A stretch of DNA of 64,000 bases, from the NCBI GenBank assembly GCA_905171695.1, contig LR991653.1, forward strand, positions 524,258 to 588,257, given 5' to 3'. The notes beneath the pieces were generated by a model, which worked only from the letters and a program-made list of their open reading frames with translations, was not told the DNA's origin and made no database searches. Origin of the DNA: Candidatus Methanoperedentaceae archaeon GB37. Lineage in GTDB: Archaea > Halobacteriota > Methanosarcinia > Methanosarcinales > EX4572-44. Position 1 is the first letter of the stretch. Each line of letters opens with the position of its first letter. Of the stretch, positions 35,138 through 43,813 are shown piece after piece. Position numbers and translations under genes: made by a program.

Positions 35138-35265
35138 AAGTAAGAGTAAAAGGGTAAGAGTGAAAGGAGGCTTTATACTGCCCCCTCTGACTTTTCCACT
35201 TTCCCCTATTTTCCACTCGCAATTTAAGAGGTAAGAGGTAGAAAGCGAGGTGTGAGAAACGGAAA

Positions 35266-36003
35266 ATGGCAAGTAAGATCCTACTCATCGGAATAGCAAT
35301 CGTTGCAACGGGAATCTTCGCACTCCCGGCAACTCTTGCAATGTTTGAAGGACAGCACAAATGGTACCCAACAGACATCACATCAGGCGGAGACGAGGTC
35401 GGCGTTCCCTGTGAGAAATGCCACGCAGACATCGCAGCAGAGCTCGCAACAGAGATAAACCCGGGCGATGGTGGTGCCGGTGCACAGTACGGGCATCAGC
35501 AACCATTCATGGGTTGCGCGGCATGCCACATCAGAGGCATGCAGATTTCAACAACAAGTGGCGATCATCCATACAGCACTTCACCACCACCTGGTTGCAG
35601 CTGTCATAACCCCTTCAACGACTACCTGATCGGCGATCCAGATGATCCAAAGAATAAATCCCGCGGCATCACTGGTGGTGGAGGATTCCACGCGGCAGCA
35701 ACCGTTGAGTGCGTTGACTGCCACAACCCCGTGAACTTCAGCACCGAGACCCATAATGTCACAGGTCAAATCACAGGTGACAGGGCAGCACACAAGCCAT
35801 TCTACGAAGCAGCACTTGCGGCACAGAACATGAGCGGTGCAAACGAGGCATGCGTCGGATGTCACACCCATGTGAGAGTGAACATCACCTGGACACACCC
35901 ACAAGACCTGAAGTTCGACGCAAACGAGGACGAGTACGGCACGTGGACAATCGAGAACTTCGAAGGCACAGGCACAGTAACAGTTGAAACAAGCGGACAG
36001 TAA
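35266..36003 (+). CDS. Small multiheme cytochrome c, array copy 3
   Basis: 245 residues. CEKCH, CAACH, CVDCH and CVGCH are canonical. At the third position the sequence is GCSCH, a CXCH with only one residue between the cysteines (DNA TGC AGC TGT CAT at about 35595). Whether this can still bind heme is unknown; it may carry four hemes rather than five. The centre is longer than in copy 2, with a Pro-rich TSPPPG ahead of the odd motif. N-terminal anchor and C-terminal beta-rich tail are as in the other copies. Confidence 0.9.
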   Translation: MASKILLIGIAIVATGIFALPATLAMFEGQHKWYPTDITSGGDEVGVPCEKCHADIAAELATEINPGDGGAGAQYGHQQPFMGCAACHIRGMQISTTSGDHPYSTSPPPGCSCHNPFNDYLIGDPDDPKNKSRGITGGGGFHAAATVECVDCHNPVNFSTETHNVTGQITGDRAAHKPFYEAALAAQNMSGANEACVGCHTHVRVNITWTHPQDLKFDANEDEYGTWTIENFEGTGTVTVETSGQ

Positions 36004-36140
36004 AAGTAAGAGTAAAAAGAGTAAAAGGGTAAGAGTGAAAGGAGGCTTTATACTGCCCCCTCTGACATTTCCACTTTCCCCTATTTTCCACTCGCAATTT
36101 AAGAGGTAAGAGGTAGAAAGCGAGGTGTGAGAAACGGAAA

Positions 36141-36836
36141 ATGGCAAGTAAGATCCTACTCATCGGAATAGCAATCGTTGCAACGGGAATCTTCGCACTC
36201 CCGGCAACTCTTGCAATGTTTGAAGGACAGCACAAATGGTACCCAACAGATATCACGTCAGGCGGAGACGAAGCAGGCGTTCCATGCGAGAAATGCCACG
36301 CAGACATCGCAGCAGAGCTCGCAACAGAGATAAACCCAAGCGATGGGTGGTATCACTACAGTGGTGCACAGTACGGGCACCAGAGGATGGGATGTGAAGG
36401 CTGCCACATCAGAGGAATGAAAGGAACTCCCCTGAACCCGCCAAACTACTGCGGTTGTCATCCTGAAATTGGTTATCCTACCTACAATAAAACCCGCGGC
36501 ATCACTGGTAGTGGAGGATTCCACGCGGCAGCAACCGTTGAGTGCGTTGACTGCCACAACCCCGTGAACTTCAGCACCGAGACCCATAATGTCACAGGTC
36601 AGATCACGGGCGATCGTGCGGCGCACAAGCCATTCTACGAAGCAGCACTTGCGGCACAGAACATGAGCGGTGCAAACGAGGCATGCGTCGGATGTCACAC
36701 CCATGTGAGAGTGAACATCACCTGGACACACCCACAAGACCTGAAGTTTGACGCAAACGAGGACGAGTACGGCACATGGACAATCGAGAACTTCGAAGGC
36801 ACAGGCACAGTAACAGTTGAAACAAGCGGACAGTAA
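36141..36836 (+). CDS. Small multiheme cytochrome c, array copy 4
   Basis: 231 residues. Canonical motifs CEKCH, CEGCH, CVDCH and CVGCH; the third motif is again one-spaced, YCGCH (DNA TGC GGT TGT CAT at about 36450). The centre has its own sequence (PLNPPNY before the motif), while the flanking two-thirds are nearly identical to copy 3. Its spacer downstream (36837-36905) differs from the other three, which marks the end of the duplicated block. Signal/anchor and C-terminal tail are conserved. Exported electron carrier by similarity within the array. Confidence 0.9.
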   Translation: MASKILLIGIAIVATGIFALPATLAMFEGQHKWYPTDITSGGDEAGVPCEKCHADIAAELATEINPSDGWYHYSGAQYGHQRMGCEGCHIRGMKGTPLNPPNYCGCHPEIGYPTYNKTRGITGSGGFHAAATVECVDCHNPVNFSTETHNVTGQITGDRAAHKPFYEAALAAQNMSGANEACVGCHTHVRVNITWTHPQDLKFDANEDEYGTWTIENFEGTGTVTVETSGQ

Positions 36837-36917
36837 AAGCAAGAGTTAAGTTCTTACTTTACCTTCATAGTCCTATGGATTCAAAAAAGAAGAAAAGAAG
36901 AGAGGATGCAAAAAGGA

Positions 36918-37745
36918 ATGGTAAGTAAGATACTGCTCGCTGGGATAATTATAGGGGTGGCAGGAATCTTTGCGCTGCCGGCAACTGTTGCAATGTTCTC
37001 TGGGCAGCACATGTGGTATGCAACAGATGTCACGTCAGGTGGGAGTGAGATCGGTGTTCCCTGTGAGAAGTGCCATCCTGATATTGCTAGGGAGTATCAG
37101 GACGCATTTCTCCATCCTCTGTACGCACCACACAAGACGTATCCCTGTTCTCACTGCCACAGGATATCGGGCTTTGGAGAGAACAACGGTACCGGGACTA
37201 CTGACTGGGATGGAAGGAGACTGGGAAATCAGACGCATGCAGCCGTAACACTCCAGTGCATGGACTGCCATGACCTGAACTACATGTTTGGCCGACCACC
37301 ACCTCCAGCGCCTGACCACCACATGCACAATCCAGAGTATGCAACCTGTGGCTGGGGAGGTCCACCAGAACGCGGACCTAGAAACTGCCACGCACCACCA
37401 AGAACAGGTGATAACATAGCTCAGATACGAGCAGGCGGCTTTGGGCTCACAGACTTCGATAACATGAGCACCTACTATTACTGGAAGACGTGGCCCGATG
37501 ACACAGGGGAAGAGGCAGCACACAGAGAGTTCGTCCTCGATGCACTCGCGGATGACACCCTCAAGGGCGCAAACGAGGCATGCATCGCCTGTCACACAGA
37601 GTCGCGGGCGGAGATCGAGTTCACAGTCCCAACCGGGATGAAGATCACAGTGCATAACACGTACACTCAGACTCAATCGCACTGGGATATCATCAACATA
37701 GAGCCTATCAGATACATCACCTATAGAGAGGTGAAAGGGGGATGA
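36918..37745 (+). CDS. Larger multiheme cytochrome c related to the array
   Basis: 275 residues from ATG 36918, chosen because MVSKILL matches the paralogues; ATG 36906 would add four residues. Canonical heme motifs are CEKCH, CSHCH, CMDCH and CIACH. A further CH occurs in RGPRNCHAPP with the previous cysteine twelve residues upstream (CX12CH), a possible non-canonical site. N-terminal anchor and GQHMWYATDVTSGGSE align with the array proteins, as does NEACIACHTESRAEIEF near the end. A Pro/His-rich insert (PPPPAPDHHMH) sits between hemes. Its stop overlaps the next start (ATGA), so the two are co-translated. Confidence 0.88.
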   Translation: MVSKILLAGIIIGVAGIFALPATVAMFSGQHMWYATDVTSGGSEIGVPCEKCHPDIAREYQDAFLHPLYAPHKTYPCSHCHRISGFGENNGTGTTDWDGRRLGNQTHAAVTLQCMDCHDLNYMFGRPPPPAPDHHMHNPEYATCGWGGPPERGPRNCHAPPRTGDNIAQIRAGGFGLTDFDNMSTYYYWKTWPDDTGEEAAHREFVLDALADDTLKGANEACIACHTESRAEIEFTVPTGMKITVHNTYTQTQSHWDIINIEPIRYITYREVKGG

Positions 37746-39001
37746 GAAGGGCGATTGCACTTACTCTCCTATTAACCGGTCTTGCCCCCATCCTCTTCTT
37801 TACGGGAAGTGATGTTGCCACGCTTCTTCAGAGCCAGCACACCTTTACGAGCATATCAGACCCGGGAAATCAGATCAACTGCACGGGTTGCCACAGCCAG
37901 ATAGAGAGCGAGCTTGTTGGATCTCTAATCCACACTGACCTTGACTGCGAGGACTGCCACCGCTTCAACGGGACAGGTATCACCTTTGCAAGTGGTGATG
38001 GCACTGGCTCAACACCTGGCAATAGATCCCATGCTGCGTATACGCCGAGGTGCCTGGACTGCCATGGTGGAAACGGAGCATGGATCACAAACAGGACAGG
38101 CAGGCTAGTCCATGCACCACCAGCCCCTGCATTCAATGAAACCGATTACGGGAGCGATTACTCTGCGCACAAGCCATTCGTGGAGGACTCTCTCAACTTT
38201 GAACTCGCTCGTGGCGAGAACGAGGCATGCCTTGCATGTCACACTGACTGGTCTCTCGATATCGAGTATACCTACTTCAAAAGTATTGAGTATACTCTGA
38301 GTAACTGGAAGCTCACCTCCTTCTCATACACCGGTGAGAGAGAGTACACCGCTCTGATCGAGAAGAGCGATGCAAAGCACAGGTTCATCGCCACAGAGGG
38401 AATAACCTGTGTGAAGTGCCACAGGAACATTTACGATGCGCTCGTGAACGGTACCATGGGTGGCACGAATGAAGACTACTTAACCCATGCGCCAATAGAG
38501 ATCTCCACAGGCAAGGTTGGACACCGCTGGGACACCGATAACCCGTGGAATCACTACAGATACCACTATGTCCCATCTCTGAATAGAGCCACGTGGGTGA
38601 ACAGGAGCTACTGCTATGAGTGCCACAATGTGAAGAGATACGCAGAAGAGAACCCAGGGGATGAGATGACCTACGACCTCGACTCGGTGAGAGCTGATAC
38701 AAACTCTGAGGTGGTGCACGCTGCAGAGGCACTCTGGTGCCAGACATGCCACGGCGATGGAAAGACAAAAGAGGTAATAGACAACCCTGACCACGGTGGA
38801 GAGGGACACAGCAAAAGAAGCTTCGTGGACGATATTAAAACCAATTATGCGAGAACGTTTCACGGTGATATCTGCATGGGTTGCCATGAAGCTGCCGTGC
38901 ACCCTCCCATGAGCGGTCGTTGTTCAAGGTGCCACCAGCATGGTAACGCTGACGTTTATATAGAGTCAGAACCTACTGGCTATGCAGAGAATACACGATG
39001 A
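37742..39001 (+). CDS. Nonaheme cytochrome c
   Basis: 419 residues with nine CXXCH motifs: CTGCH, CEDCH, CLDCH, CLACH, CVKCH, CYECH, CQTCH, CMGCH and CSRCH. The first ~180 residues repeat the layout of the array proteins (SQHTFTSISD, AHKPFVEDSL, NEACLACHTDW) without the variable third heme; the remaining part adds five hemes. An N-terminal hydrophobic segment (ALTLLLTGLAPILFF) acts as signal/anchor; no C-terminal helix. It could be the terminal or connecting cytochrome between small array proteins and a partner. The signal peptidase gene follows 32 bp later. Confidence 0.9.
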   Translation: MRRAIALTLLLTGLAPILFFTGSDVATLLQSQHTFTSISDPGNQINCTGCHSQIESELVGSLIHTDLDCEDCHRFNGTGITFASGDGTGSTPGNRSHAAYTPRCLDCHGGNGAWITNRTGRLVHAPPAPAFNETDYGSDYSAHKPFVEDSLNFELARGENEACLACHTDWSLDIEYTYFKSIEYTLSNWKLTSFSYTGEREYTALIEKSDAKHRFIATEGITCVKCHRNIYDALVNGTMGGTNEDYLTHAPIEISTGKVGHRWDTDNPWNHYRYHYVPSLNRATWVNRSYCYECHNVKRYAEENPGDEMTYDLDSVRADTNSEVVHAAEALWCQTCHGDGKTKEVIDNPDHGGEGHSKRSFVDDIKTNYARTFHGDICMGCHEAAVHPPMSGRCSRCHQHGNADVYIESEPTGYAENTR

Positions 39002-39033
39002 TGATCTACAGAGCGACTTCGAAGTGAGTACTC

Positions 39034-39741
39034 ATGCTCTTCATCCCGTTGTTCCTATTATTTATCCTGCTCCTCCATGATGAGACCCTTGGAGAGAGGC
39101 GCGTTCGAAGATTTCTGGAGTGGAGGGTGATCCCATTTCTGAAGGGGAGGCGCTACCGGCACGAGGTGCAATCATATCTTGCAGAGATCAAGCCAGAGAG
39201 AGACGAGAGACTCAGAGGCGCGGCTTCAGTCTTGATCGTTCTATGTATATTCCTCCTCCTTGCGACAAAGTCGATCTTCTTTGCCGCTGTAGTCTCTGGA
39301 AGCATGGAACCAACCTTCGAGCGCGGCGACCTCGTCATGGTGCAGAGTGTATATAAGAAGGTGCATGAGGGCGATATCATAATCTTCAATAGCGACATTT
39401 ATGCATACCCGATCACTCATCGTGCAGTCGAAGTATCTGAGAAGGGCATTCGCACGAAGGGAGACGCCAACAAGTACGTTGACGCGTGGACGCTTGGTGA
39501 AGAGGACGTGATAGGGAAGATCGTGACGATAGGTGGGCGACCCATCATCATAAAGGACTGGGGCGTATTCTTCATCGTGGAGAATCGTGGAGAAGCGCTC
39601 CCACTCTTTGGATCAGATTATGAGAAGTACCAGCTATTCTTAAAGGTTCTTCGAACCTATGGTCTCGTAATAAGCATAATATCCCTCTTGATATACATAT
39701 CACTCACATATAAAGATGTAAAAACAAGTAAAGAGGAGTGA
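39034..39741 (+). CDS. Archaeal signal peptidase I (S26B, SEC11-like)
   Basis: 235 residues. The catalytic serine lies in VSGSMEPTF (Ser90), and the archaeal/ER-type histidine replaces bacterial lysine in ITHRAVEV (His129); TKGDANKYVD supplies the conserved aspartates (Asp144 region). An N-terminal hydrophobic stretch (LFIPLFLLFILLL), a second helix just before the serine (VLIVLCIFLLLATK) and a third near the C-terminus (LVISIISLLIYISL) embed it. It cleaves signal peptides on the outer face. Its place directly after the cytochromes suggests it processes them, which is inference; a housekeeping role is equally possible. Confidence 0.9.
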   Translation: MLFIPLFLLFILLLHDETLGERRVRRFLEWRVIPFLKGRRYRHEVQSYLAEIKPERDERLRGAASVLIVLCIFLLLATKSIFFAAVVSGSMEPTFERGDLVMVQSVYKKVHEGDIIIFNSDIYAYPITHRAVEVSEKGIRTKGDANKYVDAWTLGEEDVIGKIVTIGGRPIIIKDWGVFFIVENRGEALPLFGSDYEKYQLFLKVLRTYGLVISIISLLIYISLTYKDVKTSKEE

Positions 39742-39896
39742 GATCCAGAACTTCTCTCTTGCGCAAAAGAAAGAGCGCGCGTGGTAGCGGATAGTCTGTG
39801 GAATGTGACTCTCTTTCACAAGAGAAAACTCTATATTAAATCACCTGTAATTCAATGGAATGAGATCTTTTTGATGGTATGAGGTTGGTGTGATCG

Positions 39897-40862
39897 TTGA
39901 AACCGAATCCGCTCATGGATGTACCTGAAAATATATACTCCTCTGCCCGTGAATCAGTATCCTTCCTCGAAAAGATGGGTCTCGTCGTCGTCTCTCTATT
40001 CGGTGGATTCTTAGTGATATTCTCGGCAATCTCGTTTGCTGTGGACATCTGGAACTTTAACATCTTAAATGCAGTGATAGACTCGTTTGTCTTCATAATC
40101 GGCTCTTCTATTATATTTTATTCCTTTAAACACGTGAAGCGTGTGCTTTTGATGGACAGTCTTCTCGATATGGCATTTCAGGAGGGGCTCTATGCTCGGC
40201 TTGAGCCTGTGCTCTCAAGGATTGCTCGAAGCCATGTGGAATCTGGTGAACTTAGAGAGATGATGAACAGACTTGACACTAAGATGAAAGCGATCCTCCA
40301 ATCGCAGTATTCCCGTGATATCGATCTGGAGAAGCTCTTCTCCAAGGAAGAGATAACGGTTGGCACGTCGTTAAAATTCACAATAAAAGCAGTTTTTCTC
40401 CTTATAGTCTCACTTGCAATCTTTTTACTCCTCACAATTCCAGGTATTCCCTTTCCACAGTACATATTTCTCTTTCTCTTCATTCTCTGGTGGCTATTCT
40501 TAACATCCGAGTATGATCTCTGGGAGAACCATTTTGCATGGACGTTTCTCTTCTTTCCTATGCTTGTAGTCCCGGTGACATTCATGCTCGTCTCAAACCT
40601 GTACTCAGATATCTTCAGTCTGGTACTCGCACTATTCTACATATTAACAGGTTTTTACGTCTTTCTCTACTACCTGTGGGCGGTCTATGAGACAACGGGT
40701 AACCTTCCCCTATTCTTTGAAACTGCTCTTGATCGAGAGAGGGAGAATGAGTTCTTCAACGCTCAGCGACCAGGTTTTTTTCATGATATTGTAAGCTCAC
40801 TGAAAGCCAAAGCATCATACCGATTATCATCACCACGAAAGAAGAGATCTAAAAAAGAATAA
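39897..40862 (+). CDS. Hypothetical polytopic membrane protein
   Basis: 321 residues from TTG 39897, which has GGTGTGAT just ahead; ATG 39915 is the alternative. Two helices near residues 28-50 and 58-75, a soluble middle (~80-165) with a charged stretch RHVESGELREMMNRLDTK-like, then four further helices from ~165 to 275, and a basic tail SSPRKKRSKKE. No family recognised. No cysteine or histidine clusters that would suggest metal or heme. It lies 155 bp after the signal peptidase on the same strand with its own leader. Confidence 0.65.
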   Translation: MKPNPLMDVPENIYSSARESVSFLEKMGLVVVSLFGGFLVIFSAISFAVDIWNFNILNAVIDSFVFIIGSSIIFYSFKHVKRVLLMDSLLDMAFQEGLYARLEPVLSRIARSHVESGELREMMNRLDTKMKAILQSQYSRDIDLEKLFSKEEITVGTSLKFTIKAVFLLIVSLAIFLLLTIPGIPFPQYIFLFLFILWWLFLTSEYDLWENHFAWTFLFFPMLVVPVTFMLVSNLYSDIFSLVLALFYILTGFYVFLYYLWAVYETTGNLPLFFETALDRERENEFFNAQRPGFFHDIVSSLKAKASYRLSSPRKKRSKKE

Positions 40863-40922
40863 TTCCAAAAAAGAGCATTTTCAAAACGCTTATATCCATC
40901 ACTGTTTCTTAGGAGGTAACGA

Positions 40923-42338
40923 ATGAGGCACAAAGTTTCAACCACGATCGCTCTATTCATGCTCATATCTCTCCTGGCCATGCCTGCTGTGGCGATAGAG
41001 AACGTCAACGCAAGATTTGTAACCAATGTCAGGGGCATTCAGGACTACGACCTCCACTGGAATGATCGATTCCCTCCAAACAGCACCTTGAAACTATATA
41101 TTGAGGCACAGGATGTGAGCCACAGGCGCGTCATAGCGCTTGACTACGTCTTGCTCATAACAGACCCTGAAGGCATACTGGTCGACGGGCATTTTGAAGG
41201 TAAACGATACCTCTTCTATCCTGGGAATCCCTCCGCCACAAACGATTATATCGTATACTCCAAAGAGATACCAGAAGAGTGGATGGATGGCGTGTACACC
41301 GCTGATATATACGTCTTCGATCTAACCAATGACAGCATGGTGGATAATGCATTTGGTGTTGTTAAGACTAATTTTATACATTCGGTGTTTGCTTTTGTTG
41401 AAAAAAATGCGAGTGAGAACATCACCACAGAGTATGAAACAGCTACCACGTACTCGCCCATCACAACAGAGACGATCGAATGGTATCCAGATACATGGGA
41501 CTCTGACCTTGCAGACCTGATCCTCATAAATCGAACCAACGCCACCTTTGAACACACTGTGAGACATTTCTTTGTGGATCGTCACGCAAGCAAGTACCCA
41601 CCAGACCGCTTCCATATCGAAGATCTCAGGTTAGCTTGTAAAGAGGCTGCACCAGGAGCGGTGATAAATGCGAGTGTGAATGTGACAAACACGTATTTTG
41701 AAGCAGGCATAGTAGGGTTCTCTGTTGAGATAGACAATACCACTGTGAGCAATCTGAGTGTTGGCTTGAACGCCACCGAGAGAAAGACTGTTAACTTCAC
41801 AATCTCAAACGATACAGTCGGAGAGCATATCATAACGATAGTTCCAAGCACTCCTCGAACACTCGGCTTTGACCTGAAGATACCCTTCACGATAACAGAA
41901 GAAGAGGCAATTATACCCCCAACCATGGTTGTAAGCGACCTTCAGATAGACAAACTAAGAGCGTTAACAGGTGAAGAGGTGACGATCACGCTCACCGTGA
42001 CAAATACCGGTGGGAGTGGGAGTGCACCTGTGAAGATAAAGGTGAACGATGAGATACTGACCCGCATGGCTATCGCCAACCGCTCAGAGACGATAGATCT
42101 TCTATTCAATCTCACGCCAGTAGACCCTGGTGATTACAGAGTGGAAGTGCCTGGCACTGATCTTGCAAAACTCTTCTTTGTCGAAGAACGACCGATAGAA
42201 GAAGAGCCTCCATCTCTCGTGGAGAGACTTGATGAGAAGGCCGAGGAGCAGAAGCTAAAGCTCAGAGCGATACTCATACTCTCAGTGATCGTGGTACTAT
42301 TATATGCCTTACGAACGTATCTACGATGGAAGAGCTGA
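40923..42338 (+). CDS. Surface-anchored CARDB/COG1361-type protein
   Basis: 471 residues. Signal peptide ALFMLISLLAMPAVA; many N-x-S/T sequons (NASENITT, NRTNATF, NASVNVTN), as in glycosylated archaeal surface proteins; two Ig-like CARDB-type repeats in the C-terminal half (INASVNVTNTYFEAGIVGF and ITLTVTNTGGSGSAPVKI); then an acidic linker and a C-terminal helix (AILILSVIVVLLYALR) with a short basic tail. AGGAGGTAACG lies just ahead of the ATG and a TATA-like CTTATATCC near 40890. It would project from the membrane. It precedes the MinD-like gene by 28 bp from its TTG start, so they may be co-transcribed. Confidence 0.8.
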   Translation: MRHKVSTTIALFMLISLLAMPAVAIENVNARFVTNVRGIQDYDLHWNDRFPPNSTLKLYIEAQDVSHRRVIALDYVLLITDPEGILVDGHFEGKRYLFYPGNPSATNDYIVYSKEIPEEWMDGVYTADIYVFDLTNDSMVDNAFGVVKTNFIHSVFAFVEKNASENITTEYETATTYSPITTETIEWYPDTWDSDLADLILINRTNATFEHTVRHFFVDRHASKYPPDRFHIEDLRLACKEAAPGAVINASVNVTNTYFEAGIVGFSVEIDNTTVSNLSVGLNATERKTVNFTISNDTVGEHIITIVPSTPRTLGFDLKIPFTITEEEAIIPPTMVVSDLQIDKLRALTGEEVTITLTVTNTGGSGSAPVKIKVNDEILTRMAIANRSETIDLLFNLTPVDPGDYRVEVPGTDLAKLFFVEERPIEEEPPSLVERLDEKAEEQKLKLRAILILSVIVVLLYALRTYLRWKS

Positions 42339-42366
42339 ATAGAGAAGAATAAAGTGGGTGAGATCA

Positions 42367-43128
42367 TTGCCAGGTGAAGGAGCCAGAGTGATCGGGATTG
42401 CATCGGGCAAGGGCGGTGTCGGCAAGACAACGGTTGCGATAAATATTGCCTATGCCCTTGGAGAGATTGGCAGGAAGACCCTTGCGATCGATGTAGACAT
42501 AGCGCTTCCCAATCTCGACCTCTACACCGGTCTTGAGAAGCCGATGATAACACTGCTTGACCTCCTGAACAATACCTCGGATTATAAGCACGCGATCTAC
42601 AGGATGACCGATAACCTCGACCTCCTGCCATGTGGGTCATCTCTCCATGCGATGCAGGAGATGGATATAAATAATCTAAAAGAGGTAGTTGAGGAGGTCT
42701 CGAATGCGTATGAGTACGTGATACTCGATATCGCTGCCGGACTCAGCAAGTTCACAATCGTTCCCATAACCCTCTCTCAAGAGGTCTGTCTTGTCGTGAA
42801 TCCAGAGCCTGCTTCCATTCAAGATGCTCAGAAGGTGATTGCTGTTACAAAGTTCGCAGGCTCTCATCTCTGTGGCGTGGTGGTCAATCGATGCAGGAAG
42901 AAACAACATGAAAAGGATGCGGAGGCAAGGTTGGGAGTCCCTGTGCTCGGATGCATCAGAGAGGATAAAGAGATACGTCGATCCATTGAAGAGAAAACTC
43001 CTATTGTGGTATGGAAACCCGGTTCAGCCGCATCAAAATCTTTTAATTCTATTGTACGGAAGATATGTGGCGAGTACACGTCTCAAAATCAAAATTTTCG
43101 CGGTAAATTGATAGGAAGAGGTTTGTAG
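42367..43128 (+). CDS. MinD/ParA-like ATPase
   Basis: 253 residues from TTG 42367, chosen because GGTGA is five bases upstream; GTG 42358 is the alternative. The deviant Walker A is SGKGGVGKTTVAIN, switch I is DVDIALPNLDLYTGLE, and switch II YVILDIAAGLSK. These identify the MinD/ParA group (cell-division placement, cargo positioning, or chemotaxis/archaellum MinD). The C-terminus is short and lacks an obvious amphipathic membrane-targeting helix. The next gene, a membrane-anchored winged-helix protein, starts directly after its stop, which suggests the two act together, e.g. in positioning a membrane complex. Confidence 0.88.
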   Translation: MPGEGARVIGIASGKGGVGKTTVAINIAYALGEIGRKTLAIDVDIALPNLDLYTGLEKPMITLLDLLNNTSDYKHAIYRMTDNLDLLPCGSSLHAMQEMDINNLKEVVEEVSNAYEYVILDIAAGLSKFTIVPITLSQEVCLVVNPEPASIQDAQKVIAVTKFAGSHLCGVVVNRCRKKQHEKDAEARLGVPVLGCIREDKEIRRSIEEKTPIVVWKPGSAASKSFNSIVRKICGEYTSQNQNFRGKLIGRGL

Positions 43129-43722
43129 ATGGAGGAAGACTCAGAAGAAAAAGAGATGTTAAGACCGCTATTATCGGATGACAGCTCTCTCTTCACCAAG
43201 GAAAGGGACCATAAAAGTTCAGAACGAGTCATAGCTCCTGAAAAGAGCCTTGATGAGATCTTACGAAAGTTAAACGAACTAGAAGCTGAGATCAGGGGAC
43301 TGGAGAATAAAGAAGAGCGAACGTCAAGAGAAGAAGAGGTAAAAGAGCGGTCGGCAGAGCTTGACGAGATAGATTACGCGATCTTGAAAGCGGTCTCATA
43401 TGGAATGGTCACCTTCAAAGACCTCTCCAGAAAACTTCAGATAAAGATGTTTGCAGTCGAGAAGCATGTGGATAAGCTTATATCGATGCGGTATCTGAGG
43501 TTCTTCAAGCATCTCATACTGACGGACCGGGGCGTGAACGCAATAGCAGATTATGAAGAGAGGGAGTCAGAAGAGGTGTGGAAGCCAATCGACGAGTTTA
43601 TAACATCGGTGGGTAAAGTGGATGAAGCGCGGAGAGAACGCATACAGCGCCTTGTGGATAAGGCACTGCTGGTGGCAGTTACAATACTAATAATACTTAT
43701 AATATACTTTGGATTCTTTTAA
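43129..43722 (+). CDS. Membrane-anchored winged-helix protein with coiled coil
   Basis: 197 residues. An acidic disordered start, a predicted coiled coil from about 48 to 92 (EILRKLNELEAEIRGLENK and following), a winged-helix-like segment at ~95-145 (EIDYAILKAVSYGMVTFKDLSRKLQ, then HVDKLISMRYLRFFKHLILTDRG), and a C-terminal hydrophobic tail (LLVAVTILIILIIYFGFF) that makes it tail-anchored. ATG follows the MinD-like stop with no gap. Function unknown: a DNA- or protein-binding wing tethered to the membrane next to a MinD-like ATPase is an interesting pair. Confidence 0.75.
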   Translation: MEEDSEEKEMLRPLLSDDSSLFTKERDHKSSERVIAPEKSLDEILRKLNELEAEIRGLENKEERTSREEEVKERSAELDEIDYAILKAVSYGMVTFKDLSRKLQIKMFAVEKHVDKLISMRYLRFFKHLILTDRGVNAIADYEERESEEVWKPIDEFITSVGKVDEARRERIQRLVDKALLVAVTILIILIIYFGFF

Positions 43723-43813
43723 CTCTGGAAGAAAACAATATATACCGTATAATCCCTATGTATACATTTAGTGACGGCTGTGGAGATCGGTTTCTTGTGG
43801 AAGGGTTGATGTT

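Larger units (their letters stand above)
33590..36836 (+). repeat. Tandem array of four cytochrome genes with conserved spacers
   Basis: Four units of about 0.84-0.87 kb, each a cytochrome gene plus a 126-137 bp spacer (34307-34432, 35138-35265, 36004-36140) that is nearly identical between units. Genes 2-4 share the same 5' end; genes 1 and 2 share an apparently identical ~260-bp 3' block (34091-34351 and 34922-35182). The middle third of each gene differs. This pattern shows recent duplication with unequal crossover or gene conversion around a variable centre. Confidence 0.9.

Noticed and set aside
33590..36836. CRISPR-like array suggested by the regular repeats
   Set aside because: Repeats are whole genes and spacers of 126-137 bp, not 25-40 bp direct repeats with unique spacers.
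34188..36842. Repeated minus-strand open frames over the cytochrome array
   Set aside because: They recur only because the array itself repeats; Cys/Val/Leu-rich products without start signals.
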